Source of the DNA: Myxococcus stipitatus
Lineage (GTDB): Bacteria > Myxococcota > Myxococcia > Myxococcales > Myxococcaceae
Assembly: GCF_038561935.1 (NCBI RefSeq)
Contig: NZ_CP102770.1
Location: forward strand, 7,998,001-8,062,000
DNA length: 64,000 bases
Direction of reading: 5' to 3'
Shown in pieces: positions 37,266-44,534 of the stretch. A program made the position numbers and the translations under genes. Numbering within the stretch: position 1 is the stretch's first letter; each line of letters starts with the position of its first letter. A model generated the notes under the pieces. That model did not search any database. It worked only from the letters and a program-made list of their open reading frames with translations, and was not told the DNA's origin.

Positions 37266-38087
37266 ATGAGCCCCTCCTCTCCCGTCCCCACCATCGCCCC
37301 CGAGCCCCGCCTGTCCGATTTCTTCCAGGGCCTGGGACTGCTCGGCCGGGCCTCCGGCCTCATCCTCCGCTCCCGCCGGCTCTTCGCCCTGTCCGCCCTG
37401 TGCGCCGCCGTCACCGCCATCGCCCTGGTGGGCCTGGCCTGGCTCCTGTGGAACCACGCCCCGCGCCTGCTGGGCTCACTCTGGACCCTCCCCGACTCCT
37501 GGTACGGCCGGGGCGCCTGGTACACCCTCCTGGTCCTCACCTCGCTCGTGCTCTGGGTGGTGGGCGCCAACATCGTCCCGCCGCTCCTCCTGGCCCCCCT
37601 CCAGGACCCCCTCTCCGAGGTCACCGAGTCCCTCTGCGGAGGCGACGAAGGCCCGCCCTTCAGCCTCGCGGGCTTCATGCGGGGCATCGTCACGGGCGTG
37701 GCGCATACCCTGGCCCGGCTCTTCTTCCTCATCGCCGGGCTGACGCTCCTGCTGCCCCTGCATCTGATTCCCGGAGTGGGGAGCGTCTTGTGGACGGTGC
37801 TCGGCGGCCTGTGGACCATGACCTGGATGGCCGGGGAGTTCCTGGCCGCCCCCATGACGAGGCACCTCTACCCCTTCGCCGAGGTGCGCCGGATGCTCCG
37901 TGAGCGCCGAGCCCTCTGCCTCGGACTGGGAGCCGGCGTCTATGTCCTCTTGTGGCTGCCCATCCTGAACACCTTCTTCCTCCCGGTGGCCATCGTCGCG
38001 GGCACCCTGCTCTACCGGGGCATGCGCCAGGCGGGCATCCTCCCCCCGCCGCCCAGCGGCCAGGCAGGGGGCGGTGCCCTGAAATAA
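37266..38087 (+). CDS. EI24/CysZ-like membrane protein
   Basis: The 273-residue product has about five membrane helices (near 38-60, 78-98, 145-170, 172-190 and 222-250). The layout and segments such as LLAPLQDPLSEVTE and FLAAPMTRHLYPF fit the EI24 domain family, which includes the sulfate transporter CysZ and the eukaryotic EI24 proteins. It acts in the inner membrane. A link to sulfur and glutathione metabolism with the divergent gshA gene is tempting, because CysZ imports sulfate, but specificity cannot be read from the sequence. Confidence 0.78.
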   Translation: MSPSSPVPTIAPEPRLSDFFQGLGLLGRASGLILRSRRLFALSALCAAVTAIALVGLAWLLWNHAPRLLGSLWTLPDSWYGRGAWYTLLVLTSLVLWVVGANIVPPLLLAPLQDPLSEVTESLCGGDEGPPFSLAGFMRGIVTGVAHTLARLFFLIAGLTLLLPLHLIPGVGSVLWTVLGGLWTMTWMAGEFLAAPMTRHLYPFAEVRRMLRERRALCLGLGAGVYVLLWLPILNTFFLPVAIVAGTLLYRGMRQAGILPPPPSGQAGGGALK

Positions 38088-38173
38088 ACGCCGCCACCGA
38101 CTGTCGGTCCCACCTGGACGGGAACGCAGTGCCCACCAGGGACGTTCTGCCTCTTCAGCGGGGAGTCGACGCC

Positions 38174-38202
38174 TTGAAGCACCAGGAGGCCGTGATTAGG
38201 CT
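38174..38202 (+). promoter_or_regulatory. candidate promoter for the S41 protease gene
   Basis: TTGAAG, a 17-bp spacer and TAGGCT match 4/6 and 3/6 of the housekeeping hexamers and lie about 100 bp before the protease start. The 213-bp gap between the EI24 and protease genes holds no other feature I can name. Confidence 0.3.
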
Positions 38203-38300
38203 TGCCTGGCCGCTTCAATGCCCAGCTACCGTTTCAAAGGTTCGGATTTTCTAGGCATTTCACGCCACACCCCGGGGCGCTCCAACGCGCTCCAGCTTGG

Positions 38301-41300
38301 ATGAATCACATGCCGCGTTTTCTCCGCCGCATCACCGCTGTTGCCGTGCTCCTCGGTGCCTGGGCACTCGTGGGCAGCCACCGCGCACCGATTCCGCTGA
38401 TGATGGGCGCGGCCGAGGCCGGGCAGGGCCAGGGGACCTGGGACGGCAGCCTGCCCACCGCCAAGGGGGAGAAGGCTCCTCACGACCTCAACAGCCTTCG
38501 CGTGCTGACCAAGGTCATCCTTTATGTGAAGGAGAACTACGTCGACCCCAAGCGCATCAAGCCGAAGGAGATGATGATCTCCTCGCTGGAGTACGTGGAG
38601 AAGAGCGTCCCGGACGTGCTGGTCGACGGCAACGCGGAGACGGGCAAGCTGTCCGTCAACGTCAACGGCAAGACGCGTGAGTTCGACATCGGGCATGTCG
38701 ACTCGCTGTGGAAGATGTCCTTCGCGCTCAAGGACGTGTTCGACTTCCTGTCGAAGAACATGCGTCCCATTGAGGACACGCGCGACATCGAGTACGCGGC
38801 GGTCAACGGCATGCTGTCCACGCTGGACCCGCACTCGGTGCTCCTCAGGCCGGAGCTGTACCGGGAGATGAAGCTGTCCACCAAGGGCGAGTTCGGTGGC
38901 CTGGGCTTCGTCATCCAGATGCGCGAGGGCAACCTCACCGTCGTCAAGGTGCTGCCCAAGACGCCCGCGCACCGCGCCGGCATCCAGAAGGACGACCGCA
39001 TCAAGAAGATTGGCGAGGAGTCCACCGTCAACATGGACCTCAACGAGGCCGTGTCCAAGCTGCGCGGCCCGGTGGACAGCCGAATCACCATCACGGTGGA
39101 GCGCGATGGCTGGGACAAGCCGCGCGTGATGACGCTGGCGCGCGCGATGATTTCCATCGAGAGCGTGCAGCACAAGATGCTCGCCGGAAACGTGGGCTAC
39201 ATCCGCCTGAAGAACTTCCAGGGCAACACCACGCGAGACCTGGAGGCGGGGCTGAGCGAGCTGCGCAAGCAGGCCGACGCCAAGGGCGGCTTCAAGGGCC
39301 TGGTGCTGGACCTGCGCGGCAACCCAGGCGGTCTGCTCGAGCAGGCCATCCAGGTGTCCGACACGTTCCTGTCCAACGGCACCATCGTCGCGACGGTGGG
39401 CCTGTCGGACAAGCTGCGCGAGGAGAAGCGCGCGCGCCCCACGGAGGGCGAGGACGCGTACCCCATCGCGGTGCTGGTCAACGCGGGCAGCGCCTCTGCG
39501 TCGGAAATCGTGGCGGGCGCGCTGAAGAACCTCAACCGCGCGGTCATCATCGGCCGGCAGACGTTCGGCAAGGGCAGCGTGCAGGTGCTGTACGACTTCC
39601 CGGATGACAGCGCGCTGAAGCTGACCATCGCCAAGTACCTGACGCCCGGCGACGTCTCCATCCAGGAGGTCGGCATCGTCCCGGACATCCAGCTGGTGCC
39701 CACGCGGGTCACGGACGAGCGCGTGGACGTGTTCGCGTCGCGCCGCTCCATGGGTGAGGCGGACCTGGACCAGCACTTCGGCAACCCGGACTCGGCCACG
39801 GTCGCGAAGAAGCGCGAGGACGTGCTGGACCGCGAGAAGCCGCGCGAGAGCCTCAAGTACCTGAAGGTCGACCCCAAGCAGCAGGAGAAGCTGGCCACCG
39901 CCGCCAAGGAGGAGCCCAAGACGGCGCCCAAGGTCGCGGCGACGGAGAAGCACGGCGAGCAGAAGAAGCACGGGGAGAACGACCCGCTGCTCGACACGGC
40001 GGGCCAGGGCGAGGACCTGGACGACCAGCTCGACGCGGAGTCGCAGGACGAAATCAAGGAGGACTTCGAGGTGCAGTTCGCGCGCGACTACGTGCTGCGC
40101 GCGCCGGCCAACACCCGTCAGCAGCAGCTGCAGCAGGGCAAGGGCTTCATCGAGCAGAAGCGTCGCGAGGAAGAGGCGCGCATCAACGCCGCCATCGCCG
40201 CGCTGGGCGTGGACTGGAGCCCGGGCCCGACGCCCAAGAGCGTGCAGCTGGCCGCGACGCTCTCGCCTTCTCCGGACGCGAAGATTGCCGCCGGAGACAT
40301 GCTGGAGATGGTGGTGACGGCGGAGAACAAGGGCACCGAGCCCCTCAAGCGCGTGCGCGCGTGGACGGAGAGCGACAACGCGTTCCTCGACCGCCGCGAG
40401 TTCCTCTTCGGCGCGCTGAACCCGGGTGAGAAGAAGTCGTGGAAGGTGAAGGTGCGGCTGCCCAAGGACCTCACCAGCCGCCGCGACGACGTGACGGTGC
40501 GCTTCTTCGACGACCACGGCGCGCTGCCGGAGACGCGCGTGGCGGAGCTGAACTTCGTGGAGCTGCCGCGCCCGTCCTTCGCGTTCAACTGGCAGGTCAT
40601 CGACGACTGCGCCACGTGCAACAGCGACGGCGTGGTGCAGCGGGGCGAGTCCGTGGCGGTGATGCTCGACGTGACCAACGTGGGCACTGGCGTCGCGCTG
40701 GACTCCTTCACGCAAATCAAGAATGGCGGCGACGCGAACATCTTCATCGAGAAGGGCCGCTTCAAGCTGGGCGAGCTCAAGCCGGGCGAGACGAAGACGG
40801 CTCGGTTCCAGGTGGAGGTGAAGAAGGGCTACAAGGGCGACACCTTCCCGCTGAAGCTGGCCATCATCGACGAGCCGCTGGAGGAGTTCGTCATGGAGAA
40901 GATGGAGCTGCCCGTGACGGACGCCGGGGTGGCGACGCTGGATGCGAAGAAGGGCCAGGTCCGCCTGACGGAGAAGACGGAGCTGCTGGGCTCGCCGGTG
41001 GCGGATGGCCGTCCGGTGGCCCGGGTGAACGCGGCCTCCGCGGTGCTTCCGGTGGAGGCGGCGAACAAGGGCTTCTACCGCGTGGAGATGGAGAAGGGCC
41101 GCTTCGCCTTCGTGCGCGCGCAGGATGCGCGTGAGGTGAAGTCGGGCAAGGCCGCCGCGCCGAAGCTGGCGTGGACGACCACCCGCCGTCCTCCGGACAT
41201 CCGGCTGGAGGTGGACCCGTCCGCGGGCGGCCTGGTCGCCAACGGGGACAAGTTCACCCTGTCCGGCGTGGTGACGGACCCCAACGGCCTGCTGGACGTC

Positions 41301-41546
41301 TACGTGCTGGTGAATGACCAGAAGGTCTACTTCAAGGGCGTGGACCCCAAGGGCGGCGAGCCCAACACGCTGAAGTTCTCCACCGAGTTCGCGCTGAAGG
41401 AGGGCAACAACAACGTGCTGGTGGTGGCTCGCGAGAGCACCGACTTCGCCAGCCGCCGCACGCTGGTCATCCGCCGCCGCCCAGCGGAGGTGGCGCAGAA
41501 GGTCTCCAGCCCCGTGCCCAGCGGGACGAAGCCGCAGGCGCAATAA
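38301..41546 (+). CDS. very large S41 (C-terminal processing) peptidase with PDZ and C-terminal extension
   Basis: The 1081-residue exported protein is more than twice the usual length of CtpA-type proteases. After a signal/anchor (about 4-22) comes an S41 N-terminal helical domain and a PDZ domain (about 205-285: GLGFVIQMREGNLTVV). The catalytic core has a Ser/Lys dyad: likely Ser399 in GSASASEIVAG and Lys424 in FGKGSVQ, 25 residues apart as in E. coli Prc. Beyond about 540 is a charged linker. Then come two or three immunoglobulin-like beta domains (EMVVTAENKGTEPL; VMLDVTNVGTG) with a CATC pair near 770-773, and an SH3-like segment. It probably cleaves envelope proteins. An ATG at 38310 is an equally good start. 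Confidence 0.88.
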   Translation: MNHMPRFLRRITAVAVLLGAWALVGSHRAPIPLMMGAAEAGQGQGTWDGSLPTAKGEKAPHDLNSLRVLTKVILYVKENYVDPKRIKPKEMMISSLEYVEKSVPDVLVDGNAETGKLSVNVNGKTREFDIGHVDSLWKMSFALKDVFDFLSKNMRPIEDTRDIEYAAVNGMLSTLDPHSVLLRPELYREMKLSTKGEFGGLGFVIQMREGNLTVVKVLPKTPAHRAGIQKDDRIKKIGEESTVNMDLNEAVSKLRGPVDSRITITVERDGWDKPRVMTLARAMISIESVQHKMLAGNVGYIRLKNFQGNTTRDLEAGLSELRKQADAKGGFKGLVLDLRGNPGGLLEQAIQVSDTFLSNGTIVATVGLSDKLREEKRARPTEGEDAYPIAVLVNAGSASASEIVAGALKNLNRAVIIGRQTFGKGSVQVLYDFPDDSALKLTIAKYLTPGDVSIQEVGIVPDIQLVPTRVTDERVDVFASRRSMGEADLDQHFGNPDSATVAKKREDVLDREKPRESLKYLKVDPKQQEKLATAAKEEPKTAPKVAATEKHGEQKKHGENDPLLDTAGQGEDLDDQLDAESQDEIKEDFEVQFARDYVLRAPANTRQQQLQQGKGFIEQKRREEEARINAAIAALGVDWSPGPTPKSVQLAATLSPSPDAKIAAGDMLEMVVTAENKGTEPLKRVRAWTESDNAFLDRREFLFGALNPGEKKSWKVKVRLPKDLTSRRDDVTVRFFDDHGALPETRVAELNFVELPRPSFAFNWQVIDDCATCNSDGVVQRGESVAVMLDVTNVGTGVALDSFTQIKNGGDANIFIEKGRFKLGELKPGETKTARFQVEVKKGYKGDTFPLKLAIIDEPLEEFVMEKMELPVTDAGVATLDAKKGQVRLTEKTELLGSPVADGRPVARVNAASAVLPVEAANKGFYRVEMEKGRFAFVRAQDAREVKSGKAAAPKLAWTTTRRPPDIRLEVDPSAGGLVANGDKFTLSGVVTDPNGLLDVYVLVNDQKVYFKGVDPKGGEPNTLKFSTEFALKEGNNNVLVVARESTDFASRRTLVIRRRPAEVAQKVSSPVPSGTKPQAQ

Positions 41547-41573
41547 GCGCGGTTTTCAACCCACCGCCGAATC

Positions 41574-41630
41574 CGGGCGGTCCGTCCGACGGGGTTCCTC
41601 AGGGAGCCCCTCGGGAGGACCGCCCGTTTT
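41574..41630 (+). terminator. intrinsic terminator after the S41 protease
   Basis: CGGGCGGTCC at 41574-41583 pairs perfectly with GGACCGCCCG at 41617-41626, followed at once by TTTT. An inner stem (CGA-GGGG with CCCC-TCG) strengthens the fold. It lies 28 bases past the protease stop and ahead of the next gene's promoter. Confidence 0.82.
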
Positions 41631-41631
41631 G

Positions 41632-41661
41632 TTGACGCTCCTTGCAGGCAGGCGTTAGCGT
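41632..41661 (+). promoter_or_regulatory. candidate promoter for the following barrel gene
   Basis: TTGACG, an 18-bp spacer and TAGCGT begin two bases after the terminator T-run and lie about 53 bp before the ATG at 41715. The position between a terminator and a gene supports it; the -10 is only a partial match. Confidence 0.4.
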
Positions 41662-41714
41662 CCGACGCCGTGGGGTGCCCCCGGCCGGTGGGTTCCCGGG
41701 AGGCGGTGACTCGA

Positions 41715-42635
41715 ATGCGGACGTTCAGTCGGTGGTTCGCCCTGGCGGTGAGTGTCTCTGGTGCGACCGCGTACGCGGACGACAATGACCTGCGCATCGC
41801 CGACTTCGGGAACCCCAAGGCCAGCACCACAGGTGGCTCCACGAACTTCGCCGCCAACGCGGACTTCCAGGCCTTCGCCCGAATCATGGGCGCCGCCATC
41901 ACCTCGGCGAACCTGATGCCGCCGGAGACGACGGGCCACTCCGCCTGGGCCGTCAACGCGGAGCTGTCCGTGGTGAACCTGCCCGACAGCGTGCGCATCC
42001 CCACGGAGAACCCCGAGCAGCCCTCCACGGTGCTCATTCCGTCCGTCCACGTGCGCAAGGGCCTGCCCTTCTCGCTGGAGCTCGGCGGGCGCGTGGGCTG
42101 GGTGGAGAAGAGCAGCCAGGTGGTGGCCACGGGCGAGGTGAAGTGGGCCGCCAACGAGGGCTTCACGTGGCTGCCGGACGTGGGCGTGCGCGGACACGTG
42201 ACGAAGCTGTTCGGCGCCCGCGACTTGAACCTGACGGTGCTGGGCCTGGACATCGGCGTCGGCAAGCAGTTCCCGCTGGGCGGCATGGTGACGCTGACGC
42301 CCTACGGTGGCCTGGACCTGGGCTTCATCGGCGCCACCACGAACCGCCTCGATTTCAACCCGTCGCGCAGCTACGAGGACTCCACCGCGAACAACTCGCG
42401 CGCGGCGCTGGAGGACACGGGCAGCTACAAGAAGGTGTCCTTCGGCGACAACATGAACCAGCGCTTCTATGGCGGCGTGCGGTTCATTGGCGGAGTGCTG
42501 CAGCTGGGCGCGGAGCTGTCGATAACGCGCACCGGCAGCGTCGACACGCCTCGCGCGGACAACCCCAACGCGCTGGAAGACCGGGGCCTGCCCGGGGTGT
42601 TCGCCTTCAACACGACGCTCGGCCTGGACTTCTGA
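41715..42635 (+). CDS. outer-membrane beta-barrel protein
   Basis: The 306-residue product has a short signal peptide (MRTFSRWFALAVSVSGATAYA) and many amphipathic strands with Gly and aromatic girdles (LPFSLELGGRVGWVEKSSQVV; MVTLTPYGGLDLGFIG), ending in LGLDF as outer-membrane barrels do. No family-specific motif is visible, so function is unknown. I chose the ATG directly before the signal core; longer in-frame starts add 15 unlikely residues. It has its own candidate promoter and converges on the glycerophosphodiesterase gene, with 10 bp between stops. Confidence 0.78.
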   Translation: MRTFSRWFALAVSVSGATAYADDNDLRIADFGNPKASTTGGSTNFAANADFQAFARIMGAAITSANLMPPETTGHSAWAVNAELSVVNLPDSVRIPTENPEQPSTVLIPSVHVRKGLPFSLELGGRVGWVEKSSQVVATGEVKWAANEGFTWLPDVGVRGHVTKLFGARDLNLTVLGLDIGVGKQFPLGGMVTLTPYGGLDLGFIGATTNRLDFNPSRSYEDSTANNSRAALEDTGSYKKVSFGDNMNQRFYGGVRFIGGVLQLGAELSITRTGSVDTPRADNPNALEDRGLPGVFAFNTTLGLDF

Positions 42636-42645
42636 GGTCCGCCGC

Positions 42646-43371
42646 TCAGGCCACGGCGCGCAGGGAGTCTCGCAGCGCGCCGGGCCGGTTGGTGATGAGG
42701 TAGCTGACGCCCATCCGCTCGAGCTCCCGGGCTCGCGAGGCGTCATCCACCGTCCACGTGGCCACCCGCAGCCCCGCGGCACGCCACGCGGCGACGCGCT
42801 CCGGCGTGCAGTCCCCGTGGAAGGGATGCACCGAGTGGGACGAGACGAGCGGGCTCACCGCGTACGCCTGAACGCTCCAGCGCCGGTCCGGGTCGATGAG
42901 GTAGCCCCGGCGCAGCTCGGGTGCGGCGGCGAGCAGCCGGAAGAGACACATCGGGTTGAAGCTGGAGACCACGACACGCTCGGACACGCCCTGGCGCCGC
43001 ACCAGGTCCGCGACCTTCCGGGCGAGGCCGTCGTCGTCGAAGCGCTCGCACTTGAGCTCGATGTTGATGATGAACTGCGGAGGCAGGGCATCCAGCACCT
43101 CCTCCAGCAGGGGGATTCGCGCCGGGGCGAAGCCGAGCGGCGTGCCTACGTCGGCCTGGCGCAGCTTCCACCACGGCGTGGTGCGCACCTCCCAGGGCAG
43201 GCCCGCGAGCCGCTCCAGCCGCTCGTCGTGGCAGACCACCACCTCGCCCGAGCCACACACCATGGCGTCCAGCTCCACACCGTCGGCGCCCTGACGGGCG
43301 GCCTCGGCGAAGGCTTCCAGGGTGTTCTCAGGGGCGTCGGCGGAGGCGCCTCGGTGGGCGAGCAGGAGCAT
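42646..43371 (-). CDS. glycerophosphodiester phosphodiesterase
   Basis: The 241-residue cytoplasmic enzyme hydrolyses glycerophosphodiesters to glycerol-3-phosphate and an alcohol. It has the family's metal/catalytic motif HRGASADAPENTLEAF (about 6-21), ELDAMVCGSGEVVVCHDE (about 33-50), IELKCE in the next strand, and the closing ATWTVDD and YLITNRP. Length fits the UgpQ-type cytoplasmic forms, and no signal peptide is seen. I chose the ATG at 43371, which places the catalytic HRG six residues in. It diverges from tatA. Confidence 0.92.
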   Translation of the reverse strand: MLLLAHRGASADAPENTLEAFAEAARQGADGVELDAMVCGSGEVVVCHDERLERLAGLPWEVRTTPWWKLRQADVGTPLGFAPARIPLLEEVLDALPPQFIINIELKCERFDDDGLARKVADLVRRQGVSERVVVSSFNPMCLFRLLAAAPELRRGYLIDPDRRWSVQAYAVSPLVSSHSVHPFHGDCTPERVAAWRAAGLRVATWTVDDASRARELERMGVSYLITNRPGALRDSLRAVA

Positions 43372-43484
43372 GGGGCCCAGTGTGCGCCGAAGGAGGCCTC
43401 TCGCGCAGCAGAAGTGCGGGCGGGCGTCCACGGGTGGACGCGCGGCTTGCCTCCCCCGCCCCTTTGCTGCACTGTGCCCTCATC

Positions 43485-43712
43485 ATGCTGGGCCTTGGCA
43501 TCGGAGAAATCATCGTCCTCGGCTTCATCCTGCTGGTGGTCTTCTCGGCCGCCCGGATGGGCCAGCTCGGCAATGCGGTGGGCAAGTTCGTCTACTCGTT
43601 CCGCAAGGCCTCCAAGGGCGAGGACCTGGTCGACGCCAAGTCGCTGACGCACCCGCGCCGAGGCTCCACCGACGCCGAGTACAGCGAGCCCGAGTCACCG
43701 CGCCGCCGCTAG
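43485..43712 (+). CDS. tatA: TatA/E-family twin-arginine translocase subunit
   Basis: The 75-residue product has the Tat pore-subunit layout: a short periplasmic start with the conserved acidic residue in GIGEIIVLG, a single membrane helix (about 7-20), a hinge, an amphipathic helix (MGQLGNAVGKFVYSFRKA) and a charged tail. The hinge reads FSAARMGQLG rather than the usual FGxxKLPELG. TatB and TatC are not nearby. It assists export of folded proteins across the inner membrane. Its short length and own start before the helix support the ATG at 43485. Confidence 0.85.
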   Translation: MLGLGIGEIIVLGFILLVVFSAARMGQLGNAVGKFVYSFRKASKGEDLVDAKSLTHPRRGSTDAEYSEPESPRRR

Positions 43713-43727
43713 CTCGCTCCGCGTCTC

Positions 43728-44528
43728 TCAATCCACATCTGGGTGTTCGTCGAGCTCGAGCGGCTGCCGTGAGGCCCGCGCCGCGTCGGGCCCTTCCGCC
43801 AGCAACCGGTCGGCCTGCGCCCGCAGGGACGCGTGCACGGACTTGTCCGAGACGAGCTCGCGCAGGTCTCCGGTGTTGAGCAGGGGAACGATTTTCGCGC
43901 CCACGTCCGGCGGCAGGTACGGGTTGAAGACGAGCGCTCGGCGCACGGCGTGGCGCACGGACCAGCGCGAGGAGCGCCAGATTTCCAGCAACGGCTCCGG
44001 ACGCGCCGGGCGGCGGGCGGCGATGCGCACGACCAGGTCCTCGGTGAGCCGGGGATTGATGAGGACGTTGCGCAGCACGGAGGGGTTGCTGACGGTGGCC
44101 AGCCTCGACAGGGTGTCTGGGTCCCGGGTGAGCCGCGCCTGCTGCTTGAGGTGCCCCAGCGACTGGGAGAAGGCATGGGCGTCCGCGCGCGCGGCGGCGT
44201 CCGCGTCCATCTGCCGCCTCGCGGGGCCCTGGGCGAACAGGTCCGCCACCGTGTCGAGCGACTGCACATGCGCCAGCCGGCGCAGCGCATGGACGTGCGG
44301 GATGTGCTCCGACTCACGCTGCAGCGCGGCCAGGAAGTCCGAGAGGACGCAGGTGGCGGGCTCCCATCCCTGACGGGCCAGGGAGATGAGGTGGCCCACC
44401 AGCTCATTCGCGTCGAGCGGGTCTCCGCGGGAGAGCTCCCGCGCGGCGGCCTTGCGACGCACCTCCGCACCGCCTCCGAGCGCATGGAGGAATCGGGCGA
44501 CGGTGCGTGCTTCCTCCAGCGTGGGCAT
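43728..44528 (-). CDS. LRV/HEAT-like repeat protein of unknown function
   Basis: The 266-residue protein is mostly helical. From about residue 140 it has repeats of the type LATVSNPSVLRNVLINPRLTEDLV and LVFNPYLPPDVGAKIV, resembling leucine-rich-repeat-variant or DUF2336 helical repeats that make protein-binding surfaces. The first 130 residues are helical and charged with no recognised domain. No signal peptide or membrane helix is seen. It starts 6 bp after the zinc-ribbon/DUF3426 gene on the same strand, so it is probably co-transcribed and may work with it. Confidence 0.7.
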   Translation of the reverse strand: MPTLEEARTVARFLHALGGGAEVRRKAAARELSRGDPLDANELVGHLISLARQGWEPATCVLSDFLAALQRESEHIPHVHALRRLAHVQSLDTVADLFAQGPARRQMDADAAARADAHAFSQSLGHLKQQARLTRDPDTLSRLATVSNPSVLRNVLINPRLTEDLVVRIAARRPARPEPLLEIWRSSRWSVRHAVRRALVFNPYLPPDVGAKIVPLLNTGDLRELVSDKSVHASLRAQADRLLAEGPDAARASRQPLELDEHPDVD

Positions 44529-44534
44529 GACGGC

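Noticed and set aside
38226..41543. A 1105-codon open frame antisense to the S41 protease
   Set aside because: High third-position GC removes stops from the opposite frame; the His/Leu/Arg-rich translation has no domain and the sense strand encodes a clear protease.
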